A stretch of DNA of 64,000 nucleotides from Pseudomonas entomophila (lineage in GTDB: Bacteria > Pseudomonadota > Gammaproteobacteria > Pseudomonadales > Pseudomonadaceae), in NCBI RefSeq assembly GCF_023277925.1, contig NZ_CP063832.1, positions 1,240,001 through 1,304,000 on the forward strand, written 5' to 3'. Both the position numbers and the translations under genes were made by a program. Below are positions 25,289 to 32,647 of the stretch, one piece after another. Within the stretch, counting starts at the first letter, position 1; every line of letters starts with the position of its first letter. Below the pieces are notes generated by a model, which did no database searches, was not told the origin of the DNA, and was given only the letters and a program-made list of their open reading frames with translations.

Positions 25289-25377
25289 CCTGTAGGAGCG
25301 GCTTCAGCCGCGATGCAGACACCGCGGTGCCTGGCACCAGCGCTGCTGGTGATCGCGGCTGAAGCCGCTCCTACAGG
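25289..25377. repeat. REP palindrome inside the DUF6124/DUF3077 pair, copy 1
   Basis: Arms 25289-25314 and 25352-25377 are exact inverses (CCTGTAGGAGCGGCTTCAGC and 6 more). It lies in the transcript between two genes that look like one operon, so it may set their ratio by stabilising or ending the upstream message. The same arrangement is copied at 26941-27029. Confidence 0.85.
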
Positions 25378-25417
25378 TAGCTCGGTCACCCCCTTCAAAT
25401 CCTCAGAGGAACCTCGA

Positions 25418-25705
25418 ATGGACAACGATCTCCCAGCAGACCACGGCCAACTCGGCTGGACCGTCGGCGCGTGCACGTTTATGGAAGGCGCCACCAAAGG
25501 CACGCGCCTGTTTCGCGTGGAACCCGGCAACTGCGCCAACCACGCCATGGAACAAGCCTCCGTGTTACTCGACAGCGCCCGCCGCGCATCATTCATCGGT
25601 GTGATGGACAACGAACCGGTGTTGGTCTGGGCGTCGCATTACCTCAGTGATATGGCCAAGGCACTGATTGACGATGCGCATATGGGCATTTTGAAGAAGG
25701 TTTGA
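25418..25705 (+). CDS. DUF3077 protein, copy 1
   Basis: 95 residues. LFRVEPGNCANHAMEQASVLLDSARRASFIG and ASHYLSDMAKALIDDAHMG are the pattern of DUF3077, a Pseudomonas family with no known function; the second helix is the most conserved part. AGAGGA lies 7 bases before the ATG. Nearly identical to the protein at 27070. Confidence 0.82.
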   Translation: MDNDLPADHGQLGWTVGACTFMEGATKGTRLFRVEPGNCANHAMEQASVLLDSARRASFIGVMDNEPVLVWASHYLSDMAKALIDDAHMGILKKV

Positions 25706-25833
25706 ACTGACGACACCCAACACATGCTGGCCTGTGGCAAACCCTGTCAGAATCACGACAAGGTAAATGTCACTCGGCCAGCCAGATTGACTGCTTGCGA
25801 TCAGAGGTAGCGGCCAGAGCTCAAGGTAATGCG

Positions 25834-26316
25834 ATGAACAAAAAAGCAAGAAGAATGGCTGCACTGCTGGCCGCTACAGCCGCCTATCAGGCTGAGCCTG
25901 ACTGGGTGTTCGATCCCAGCTGCATGACCCGAATCCCCGATTGTCATAGCCTCATCGAAGTGCTTCGCCACATCAAGCACGGCGGGCCGGAGTGGAGGAA
26001 TCGCACTGTCACCGTGGTGTTTTCCTGTCCGTTGAATGCCTGGATTCGGCTGTATTCGATGTACGACACCGATGCCCCGTACTTTGATTTCATGTACCCC
26101 CGTGAAGAGCCGCCTCGGCAAGCCCTCTGCGACGTGCTTCGGCAGTATTCGCAGTGTGCCTTTCTTGATTGGTCGCCCGGGCGCCTGGCCTGCATCGAGG
26201 CGCAGGGGGCAGATATTGAGTTGCTGGCGGACATCATTCGCGATGTTGCTGAAGTTGCGTGGGGGGAGTGCGGCACGGCTGTGGTTGCCTGGTATCAGGA
26301 AATGGGGAGAGCCTGA
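25834..26316 (+). CDS. hypothetical protein between duplicated modules
   Basis: 160 residues from the ATG at 25834 (AAGGT upstream). No family recognised. Cys/Trp/Tyr-rich soluble protein: PDWVFDPSCMTRIPDCHSL, VVFSCPLNAWIRLYSMYDTD, FDFMYPREEPPR and an acidic C-terminal helix (DIELLADIIRDVAEVAWGE). It is the only unique gene between the two copies of the repeat module, so it either arrived with the duplication or its sister was lost. Not part of either copy. Confidence 0.6.
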   Translation: MNKKARRMAALLAATAAYQAEPDWVFDPSCMTRIPDCHSLIEVLRHIKHGGPEWRNRTVTVVFSCPLNAWIRLYSMYDTDAPYFDFMYPREEPPRQALCDVLRQYSQCAFLDWSPGRLACIEAQGADIELLADIIRDVAEVAWGECGTAVVAWYQEMGRA

Positions 26317-26430
26317 GGTAGGGGAGCGCGTCCTACAGGGATGAATCAGATTTTCCCTATTTCGAGTAGGTCGTTTCCGAAGCATGCTTTAGCCGCTTTT
26401 GCGCCTTCGCCGTGAGGTCTAGTCTCGCCG

Positions 26431-26606
26431 GGTCGTTGCCAAATCAACGACCGGGCCTGCAAGCCCGACCGCAAAAGGTTTACTGCCAAGGCATCAACAA
26501 CATGTAAGCGTGTTGTTTGATGCGTCATGGCGGCTGCGTATGGGAGGCCCTCGGGCCTGCCGGTTTTCTCTTTTGCGCCGGTCTTGCAGACCTGTACGTA
26601 GCTGCC
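26431..26606 (+). ncRNA. candidate structured leader RNA, copy 2
   Basis: Same plan as the element at 24778: helix 1 at 26431-26438/26445-26452 (identical); helix 2 at 26454-26463/26583-26592 with one C-A mismatch; helix 3 GGCGGCTGCGTA 26529-26540 with TACGTAGCTGCC 26595-26606, 12 pairs. The sequence between about 26467 and 26579 has no clear similarity to copy 1 apart from these helices. Lies 59 bases before the second DUF6124 gene. Confidence 0.55.
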
Positions 26607-26665
26607 ACCCTATCCACTGCAAGGGTGGCGTGGTGGCTGAAATCCAATGCAAAAGAGGATTTACC

Positions 26666-26923
26666 ATGCTCAAGATCGTTCCCGATCCACCCCATTCCAC
26701 CGAGTCTCCTCACTTCCTCGAAGACACCCTGGTTCACGCCACTGAGTACGTGATGTGCGCGTTGGCGGTGACGCATCAATCGTTGACCCACCTGCCCAAA
26801 TCGCCTGCCACGTTGGTAATGCTGACGGTAATGCACGAACTCGATGCCACCCGCACGTTACTGGAGTCAGCGTTAGCCCAGCTACAGCTGAGTGTCCGAC
26901 CGCCGTCATACACGCTGCACTGA
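26666..26923 (+). CDS. DUF6124-like small protein, copy 2
   Basis: 85 residues, almost the same as the protein at 25014 (TEYVM instead of TEYVV is the visible difference). AGAGGA before the ATG, so the ribosome site is stronger than in copy 1. Function unknown; shares the leader/REP/DUF3077 arrangement. Confidence 0.8.
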   Translation: MLKIVPDPPHSTESPHFLEDTLVHATEYVMCALAVTHQSLTHLPKSPATLVMLTVMHELDATRTLLESALAQLQLSVRPPSYTLH

Positions 26924-26940
26924 CAGGCTTGCGCAGGGCC

Positions 26941-27029
26941 CCTGTAGGAGCGGCTTCAGCCGCGATGCAGGCACCGCGGTGCCTGGCACCAGCGCTGCTG
27001 GTGATCGCGGCTGAAGCCGCTCCTACAGG
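26941..27029. repeat. REP palindrome inside the DUF6124/DUF3077 pair, copy 2
   Basis: Arms 26941-26966 and 27004-27029, perfect 26-base inverses, same as copy 1 with single base changes in the loop. Confidence 0.85.
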
Positions 27030-27069
27030 TAGCTCGGTCACCCCCTTCAAATCCTCAGAGGAACCTCGA

Positions 27070-27357
27070 ATGGACAACGATCTCCCAGCAGACCACGGCC
27101 AACTCGGCTGGACCGTCGGCGCGTGCACGTTTATGGAAGGCGCCACCAAAGGCACGCGCCTGTTCCGCGTGGAACCCGGCAACTGTGCCAACCACGCCAT
27201 GGAACAGGCCTCCGTACTGCTCGACAGCGCCCGCCGTGCGTCATTCATCGGTGTGATGGACAACGAACCGGTGCTGGTGTGGGCGTCGCACTACCTCAGC
27301 GATATGGCCAAGGCGTTGATGGACGATGCGCATATGGGCATTTTGAAGAGGGTCTGA
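27070..27357 (+). CDS. DUF3077 protein, copy 2
   Basis: 95 residues, differing from the first copy mainly at the C-terminal end (KALMDD and ILKRV in place of KALIDD and ILKKV). Many third-position differences sit near the 3' end, whereas the 5' part is nearly identical, which suggests partial gene conversion. Function unknown. Confidence 0.82.
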   Translation: MDNDLPADHGQLGWTVGACTFMEGATKGTRLFRVEPGNCANHAMEQASVLLDSARRASFIGVMDNEPVLVWASHYLSDMAKALMDDAHMGILKRV

Positions 27358-27398
27358 AACGACAATCGAGGGGGAGGGCCGCTTTGCTTCAGGACTCC

Positions 27399-27605
27399 AT
27401 GCAGAGCAACCTCCTCTTCTCTGTACCTGGCATGCTGATTGACGTAGGTATGTCGGATTGGCTGTTGAGTTACCCCGTGAAAGCACATTTGCCATGGATT
27501 GTCGTGAACATTGGTTTTCTGGGTGCTGCCTGGGGATTCATGGTCGCCCAAATGAGTCTGTGCAACACCCTGATGTATTGCGGTGTGCTGTCAGTTGAGA
27601 TGTAA
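27399..27605 (+). CDS. possible small membrane protein
   Basis: 68 residues from an ATG with AGGA 5 bases upstream. Hydrophobic stretches PWIVVNIGFLGAAWGFMVAQMSL could form one membrane helix. No family recognised. It follows the second DUF3077 gene after 41 bases. The open frame begins further upstream inside that gene, so it may be only chance; low certainty. Confidence 0.3.
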   Translation: MQSNLLFSVPGMLIDVGMSDWLLSYPVKAHLPWIVVNIGFLGAAWGFMVAQMSLCNTLMYCGVLSVEM

Positions 27606-27649
27606 CGCTAGAACCGAGCTCTCGCTCCTTGCTGAAGGGAGCCGTTCGT

Positions 27650-27675
27650 GAACGGCAGCTTTCGACCCATAGCTG
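27650..27675. repeat. inverted repeat flanking the GNAT gene, left
   Basis: GAACGGCAGCTTTCGACCCA and 6 more bases; its inverse occurs at 28949-28974 with 25 of 26 matches. A relative with the core ATGGGTCGAtAGCCGCC is at about 57528-57555. Confidence 0.7.
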
Positions 27676-27824
27676 CCAGTGGCCAATAATTCCAATTGGC
27701 TAACCACCACCTGCCAGTAACCAATCAGTTACTCCTTATTGGACTGTTCCGCCCAATAGCCTCCAGACTGTCCTTTTACTTCCACGCCCTTTGCTGCGAG
27801 CATTTATTGCACTGACCCAGCCCT

Positions 27825-28871
27825 ATGGATCTGAATATGATGGACCTTGCTGTCGAATTTCCCGAGTTCTTCCTGCCCAGCTGCACGTTGCGGCGGATTC
27901 ATTGCAATGATGTTGAGGCGATTTTTGCCGGGCTTTCCAACCCGCAGGTGGTTGCCCACTACGGCGTGTCTTACGACAGCCTCGAAGCGACGGACGAACA
28001 GATGCGCTGGTATGACGCACTGCTGGAAGAGCACCGGGGCATTTGGTGGGGCGTTACCTTGCCGGGGCGGGACGAACTGGTAGGCGCCTGTGGTTTCAAT
28101 GATTGGTCTCACTCTGATCGCAGCCTGGATATCGGCTATTGGTTGATACCGGAACACTGGGGCCGGGGGCTGATGCAAGACTGCCTGCCTACCATCCTCC
28201 GCTTCGCCCTGGGCACCCTCGGCGTACACCGCATCCACGCAGAAGTTGAGCCGGAGAACCCCGCCAGCACTCGTTTGCTGGAGCGGCTCGGCTTCGTGCT
28301 TGAGGGAACCTTGCGGGATGTGGAATACAAGAACGGACGCTTCCTCAACCTGCACCAGTACAGCCTGCTGGCCACTGACCCGGCGGGGCGAGCTTTGCTG
28401 GAGGACGACACGCCGATCCTTCGCCCATCCCGAGGATCTGATGCACAGGCGCTCAGTGCTTTGGCTCAGCGCAGCAAGGCCCATTGGGGATACCCCGCAG
28501 CCTGGATGAAGGCATGGGAGGCCGCGCTGACTTTCGACCCCGGGCAAATGACCCAGCAGTACGCGGTGCTGGTAGCAGCGGATGGCCAACTACTGGGCTT
28601 TTATGGGCTTGAGAGCGGCGAGGACGGCTGGCAGTTGGAGCATTGCTGGGTAGACCCACAGTCAATGGGAAGTGGTCACGGACGGCGCCTGGTGGGGCAT
28701 GCTCTGGCCGTAGCGCGCGGGCTTGGCGTGAACAATTTAGCGGTGGAGTCAGACCCGTCGGCTCGTGGCTTCTACGAGCTACTCGGTGCACAGCATGTGC
28801 GCGATGTACCGCGCCCAGTATGTGGCGAGCCCCGTCATCTACCGATACTTAAGTGGGAGTTCAGTGACTAG
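27825..28871 (+). CDS. tandem GNAT-domain N-acetyltransferase
   Basis: 348 residues made of two GNAT folds. Residues about 17-185 are RimJ/RimL-like: LRRIHCNDVEAIFAGLSNPQ, LDIGYWLIPEHWGRGLMQD (acetyl-CoA loop) and VEPENPASTRLLERLGF. Residues about 196-345 are a second, shorter GNAT domain: LRPSRGSDAQALSALAQRSK, HCWVDPQSMGSGHGRRLVGHAL and VESDPSARGFYELLGA. Fusions of this kind may have one catalytic and one regulatory domain. No clear ribosome site; the ATG at 27837 is an alternative start. The gene stands alone between two inverted copies of a 26-base repeat. Substrate unknown. Confidence 0.8.
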   Translation: MDLNMMDLAVEFPEFFLPSCTLRRIHCNDVEAIFAGLSNPQVVAHYGVSYDSLEATDEQMRWYDALLEEHRGIWWGVTLPGRDELVGACGFNDWSHSDRSLDIGYWLIPEHWGRGLMQDCLPTILRFALGTLGVHRIHAEVEPENPASTRLLERLGFVLEGTLRDVEYKNGRFLNLHQYSLLATDPAGRALLEDDTPILRPSRGSDAQALSALAQRSKAHWGYPAAWMKAWEAALTFDPGQMTQQYAVLVAADGQLLGFYGLESGEDGWQLEHCWVDPQSMGSGHGRRLVGHALAVARGLGVNNLAVESDPSARGFYELLGAQHVRDVPRPVCGEPRHLPILKWEFSD

Positions 28872-28948
28872 ACCTTATTGAAGAGTAACGTGTGTAGATC
28901 GATGGGCTGCTGGCAGGCTACTCACCGTTTGCTGCACCTTATGAAAGA

Positions 28949-28974
28949 CAGCTATGGGTCGAAAGCCGCCGTTC
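28949..28974. repeat. inverted repeat flanking the GNAT gene, right
   Basis: CAGCTATGGGTCGAAAGCCG and 6 more bases, inverse of 27650-27675 with one mismatch. The surrounding 28872-29163 holds no gene that I can support. Confidence 0.7.
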
Positions 28975-29163
28975 GCGATTACCTGTTGTTAGCCCATAGC
29001 TCCCGTTTGCGGAGTGCAGACAAGAGGTAGGGGATTGCGTGCTGGTTATCTGTCAGCTCTATAAGCCCCCGGATTACCCCGTCGGCCAAACGGTCATGCC
29101 GAATTGCCTAGCGGGGGCTATCGTTGCTTCTCCGGGCAACGACTACCGACCGAGGGCGCTGCA

Positions 29164-29880
29164 ATGAACACCAGTGATCTACTCGAACAGTTACTTCGGG
29201 CCGGCCAGGCCTCGCAATCGCAACAAGGGAGCGGCGGCCTGTCATCGCAAGACGGCCTGGGCGGTTTGGGCGGGTTGCTGGGTGGTCTGCTTGGCGGCAG
29301 TAGTGCAGCGGGTGGCGGTGGTGGCCTTGGTGGTTTACTCGGCGGCCTGTTAGGTGGCGGCAGCGCAGGCGGCGCTAACCAGGGGCGCCCCGCGGGTGGC
29401 ACCAATTACGCGGCCCTGGCGTCGTTGGGCATGCTGGCGTTCCAGGCCTATCAAAGCTGGCAGCGCAGTCAGGCGGCAGCCCCGCAACAGGCCCTGCGCA
29501 CTGTCGATCAATTGTCCGGCGCCGAGGCCGACGATCACAGCCATGCCATCTTGCGCGCGCTGATTGCGGCAGCCAAGGCTGACGGTCGCATCGACCAGAG
29601 AGAAGAACAGTTGATCTACGCCGAAATCAAACGTCACACCAACGACCCGCAGCTGCAGCAATGGCTGGATGAGGAAGTCGCCAAGCCACTCGATGCTGCC
29701 GAGGTGGCACAGTCGGCACTGGACCCGGCCATGGCCGCGGAAATGTACCTGGCCAGCGTGATGCTGGTGGATGACCAGCAGACCGCAGAGCGGGCCTACC
29801 TGGACGAGTTGGCCAGCGCACTGCAAATCGACCCGACATTGCAGGTGCACTTGGAGCAGCAGGCCAAGGGCGCCGCTTGA
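29164..29880 (+). CDS. DUF533 (YebE-like, TerB fold) inner-membrane-associated protein
   Basis: 238 residues from the ATG at 29164; upstream in-frame residues lack a ribosome site while GAGGG precedes this ATG. N-terminal 80 residues are a low-complexity Gly/Leu/Ser region with two near-copies of LGGLLGGLLGG, and the C-terminal half is the TerB-like helical domain (ALIAAAKADGRIDQREEQLIYAEI, DPAMAAEMYLASVMLVDDQ). E. coli YebE is regulated by envelope stress; the role here is unknown. Likely transcribed alone, with a terminator candidate about 80 bases downstream. Confidence 0.82.
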   Translation: MNTSDLLEQLLRAGQASQSQQGSGGLSSQDGLGGLGGLLGGLLGGSSAAGGGGGLGGLLGGLLGGGSAGGANQGRPAGGTNYAALASLGMLAFQAYQSWQRSQAAAPQQALRTVDQLSGAEADDHSHAILRALIAAAKADGRIDQREEQLIYAEIKRHTNDPQLQQWLDEEVAKPLDAAEVAQSALDPAMAAEMYLASVMLVDDQQTAERAYLDELASALQIDPTLQVHLEQQAKGAA

Positions 29881-29956
29881 CCGGGCTGGGGTGGCCAACT
29901 TCCGACCCAACTATCCTAAAAACCTGAGCGTCATGAGAAGGTCTGGAATGGCCGCT

Positions 29957-29983
29957 GGGCGGGCAGGGGCGCCGCCCGGTTTT
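29957..29983 (+). terminator. probable Rho-independent terminator of the DUF533 gene
   Basis: GGGCGG 29957-29962 pairs with CCGCCC 29972-29977, followed by GG and four T. The stem is short but GC-only. Confidence 0.45.
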
Positions 29984-30172
29984 ATCTCGGAGAGTTGAGT
30001 GTCCGTTAATGTTTCGTACAGATGTTATGGCAAGGTGACTGCTGGGTAATAGCAAGGTGTAGTGGTCAACATGCTCTATGGCTAAGCACGTGCTCTGCTT
30101 GCCAAGCGACGTTTGATCGCCTCTACTGTAGATGACTGGGCCTACGTTTTACCCATATCCATAGGGGGCGTT

Positions 30173-30691
30173 ATGACGGCGGATAACAGCGAGCATTCGC
30201 TTCATAATTTCTTGGGCGCTGCGCGATCTATAAAAAAATGCTTTGTTGATCCGCGGCGTGAGTGGTATGCAAAGCACCAGTCTTACCCTTTCTATATGTT
30301 CAGGGTGTGTGGTGTCGTCACAATACTGCTTGGCGTTATCCTTCCAGTTGTTGCTGTGACCTATTTCCAGTATAAAACCGAGGTTATGTCGGTGATGAGC
30401 TTAACAATCGCGGCACTGACAGGGTTGAGTAATTTTTTTCGTTGGGAAAGAAGCTGGCGCGGGCGGGAGCAATCAAAATTTGCAATCGATGCACTCGAAG
30501 CCAAGTGGGAATTGGAGCTAGCAAAAGCCAGTCATGTACTTTCGGAAGAAAAGCGGCTGGAACACGTGTATATCGCGACCAATGATTTTTTTACCAATGT
30601 TCGAATCATCTCTGCTGCCGAGACTGACGAATTTTTTAGTGGTATGCAATTTCCTCAAGTAGAAAAACCAGGTAAATCCAAGGCGCCATGA
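30173..30691 (+). CDS. DUF4231/SLATT-like two-TM protein
   Basis: 172 residues from an ATG with AGGGGG 8 bases upstream. Two membrane segments (VCGVVTILLGVILPVVAVTYF about residues 44-64, and SLTIAALTGLSNFF about 76-90) followed by a cytoplasmic helical region (WRGREQSKFAIDALEAKWELELAKASHVLSEEKRLEHVYIATNDFF). This is the plan of DUF4231 and SLATT proteins, membrane effectors linked in some systems to nucleotide-sensing defence. No partner gene is next to it. Codon use is more A/T-rich than the neighbours, suggesting transfer. Confidence 0.65.
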   Translation: MTADNSEHSLHNFLGAARSIKKCFVDPRREWYAKHQSYPFYMFRVCGVVTILLGVILPVVAVTYFQYKTEVMSVMSLTIAALTGLSNFFRWERSWRGREQSKFAIDALEAKWELELAKASHVLSEEKRLEHVYIATNDFFTNVRIISAAETDEFFSGMQFPQVEKPGKSKAP

Positions 30692-30753
30692 GGTTTTGTT
30701 GACGCTCGATAATGAATGCGTATTTGCAGTGTGGGAGGCTGAGTGTCATACCC

Positions 30754-31326
30754 TCAGCTAATAAAAATAATCTTAGAAACCAACTCCGCACTGTTCTTCG
30801 CCTGCAACTTCTTCATCAACCGCGCCCGATGCACCTCTACCGTCCGGTGCGAGATCCCTAGCTGCCGCGCCACCTCCTTGCACGTCAACCCATTCACGAT
30901 ATGCAACGAAATCTCCCGCTCCCGCGGCGTCAACTGCACCGTCGGCGCCGGTTGCCGATCCAGCCGTTCAAAGTGCCATATCATCAGCTCGAACGGATCC
31001 TCCGTCGTCAACGTGAACCCATGCGCTCGCGCCCAGAACACCTCGCCATTACGGTGCTGCATGAAACGCTCATCGGTATAGAAAGCCCCCAGCCCATTGC
31101 GCAGCCAGTGCTCGCTACGTTCGCCGATGGCCTGGTAATCCGCATGGGAGGGGTACAACAACAGGGTCAGGTGCCCTTGCAGTTCTTCACGGGTATACCC
31201 GAACAGCCGCGCAAACGCCTGGTTGCAATCGAGCATCCGCCGATGCCCGGTAATCAGCTGCGGCGCGGGCGACACCTGGAACGCCAGGCGCTCGAGGTCG
31301 GGGTAGGGTGGGGTGTGTACGGTCAT
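30754..31326 (-). CDS. PAS-LuxR transcriptional regulator
   Basis: 190 residues. N-terminal PAS domain (AFQVSPAPQLITGHRRMLDCNQAFARLFGYTREELQG, residues about 13-115) and a C-terminal LuxR-type helix-turn-helix (LTPREREISLHIVNGLTCKEVARQLGISHRTVEVHRARLMKKL). It is divergent from the thiolase/ligase/transporter operon with 141 bases between the starts, so it is the probable regulator of that operon. The signal sensed by the PAS domain is unknown. No autoinducer-binding domain. Confidence 0.85.
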   Translation of the reverse strand: MTVHTPPYPDLERLAFQVSPAPQLITGHRRMLDCNQAFARLFGYTREELQGHLTLLLYPSHADYQAIGERSEHWLRNGLGAFYTDERFMQHRNGEVFWARAHGFTLTTEDPFELMIWHFERLDRQPAPTVQLTPREREISLHIVNGLTCKEVARQLGISHRTVEVHRARLMKKLQAKNSAELVSKIIFIS

Positions 31327-31467
31327 TCAGGCGTCCTGCCTCGGTGTCATGGTCATGCCCCGTAGCGCTCACTACTTACTCACGTACGTAGTTGCCCCAA
31401 CTAGCGTGGGATTCGGGTGCTGACACATTGTATGGATTACCCGCTTCAAGGACAGAAGAAAATCACC

Positions 31468-32646
31468 ATGTTTCACGATTCCGTTTCCATCGTCGCTGCC
31501 GCGCACAGTCCTTTTGGTCGCCTGGATGGCCTGAACCTCGAGGATTTGATCGTCAAGGTCACCCGTGACGCCCTGGCCGATGCCGCCATCGAGGCGGCCG
31601 AGATCGACGCGTTGTTCCTCGGCCACTTCAACTCGGGGCTGGTGGCCGATGGCTTTCCCGCCTCGCTGATGTTGCAGGCCGACCCGCAACTGCGCTTCAA
31701 GCCCGCCACCCGCTGCGAGAACGCTTGTGCCTCGGGGGCGGCGGCGATTCAGGCGGGGATCCACGCCATCCGCAGCGGCGCCGCCGAGCTGGTGCTGGTG
31801 GTGGGGGCCGAGAAGATGACCGGCAACAGCACGGTCGAGGTCACCCGGGCGCTGGCCGGCGCCGGTTACCAGAACGCGATGTCGGAAGCTGGGTTGAGCT
31901 TCGCCCAGCTGTTCGGCCAGGTGGCGCAGCAGTACACAGAGCGCTATCACAGCCCGCTGGCGTCCATGGCGGCGATCGCGGTGAAGAACCACGCCAACGC
32001 CATGGCCAACCCGCTGGCGCAGATGCACCGGGTGATGGACTTCGAGCACTGCAACAACCCGTCGCCGAGCAACCCGCTGATCGCGCCGCCGCTGCGCCTG
32101 ACCGACTGCTCGCTGATCAGCGATGGCGCGGCGGCGATCATCCTGGCGTCGCCGCGCCGGGCGCGGTCGATGCGGCGCCAGGTGGCGATCCGTTCGATGG
32201 TGCAGGTCAACGACTTCCTGCCGTTGTCGCGCCGCGACATGCTGGCCTTCGAGGGGCCGCAACGGGCGATCCACGGGGCACTGCGCGAAACCGGCGTGAC
32301 CCTGAACGACCTGAGCTTCGCCGAGGTCCACGACTGCTTCACCATCGCCGAACTGCTGATCTACGAAGCCATGGGCCTGGCCCCCAGAGGGGAAGGGCAC
32401 CGCGCCATCGACGATGGCACCGTGCGCCCGGGCGGGCGCCTGCCGGTGAACCTGTCTGGCGGGCTCAAGGCCAAGGGGCACCCGGTGGGCGCCACCGGGG
32501 TGTCGATGCATGCCCTGGGCTTCGCCCAGCTGGTTGGCGAGCCCATTGGGCTGGGCGTGCCAGGTGCCGAGTTCGGGCTGCTGTTCAACATGGGCGGCAT
32601 GGCGGTGGCCAACTACGCCAGTGTCCTGCAGGCGGTGCGGGTGTGA
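31468..32646 (+). CDS. thiolase (acetyl-CoA acyltransferase family)
   Basis: 392 residues. Condenses or cleaves 3-ketoacyl-CoA. The nucleophile cysteine is in RCENACASGAAAIQAG, and the C-terminal active-site motifs FAEVHDCFTIAEL and SGGLKAKGHPVGATG are intact. Resembles the SCP2/acetyl-CoA acetyltransferase branch rather than FadA. The frame is open from 31417, but the ATG at 31468 is the better start by alignment to the family N-terminus. First gene of an operon with an acyl-CoA ligase (TGACATG junction) and an MHS transporter. Confidence 0.88.
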   Translation: MFHDSVSIVAAAHSPFGRLDGLNLEDLIVKVTRDALADAAIEAAEIDALFLGHFNSGLVADGFPASLMLQADPQLRFKPATRCENACASGAAAIQAGIHAIRSGAAELVLVVGAEKMTGNSTVEVTRALAGAGYQNAMSEAGLSFAQLFGQVAQQYTERYHSPLASMAAIAVKNHANAMANPLAQMHRVMDFEHCNNPSPSNPLIAPPLRLTDCSLISDGAAAIILASPRRARSMRRQVAIRSMVQVNDFLPLSRRDMLAFEGPQRAIHGALRETGVTLNDLSFAEVHDCFTIAELLIYEAMGLAPRGEGHRAIDDGTVRPGGRLPVNLSGGLKAKGHPVGATGVSMHALGFAQLVGEPIGLGVPGAEFGLLFNMGGMAVANYASVLQAVRV

Positions 32647-32647
32647 C

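Larger units (their letters stand above)
24677..25705 (+). repeat. direct duplication, copy 1 (leader RNA + DUF6124 + REP + DUF3077)
   Basis: About 1.03 kb that matches 26330-27357 at an offset of 1652-1653 bases. The coding parts and the first 120 bases are nearly identical. Only the middle of the leader (about 24814-24930) differs. The 160-residue gene at 25834 lies between the copies. Confidence 0.9.
26330..27357 (+). repeat. direct duplication, copy 2 (leader RNA + DUF6124 + REP + DUF3077)
   Basis: Second copy of the unit at 24677-25705. Long identical stretches in the REP and coding parts point to a recent duplication or gene conversion, while the leader centre has diverged fully. Confidence 0.9.

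Noticed and set aside
24778..26606. Retron or group II intron RNA
   Set aside because: Structured element is present but no reverse transcriptase gene exists anywhere in the window.
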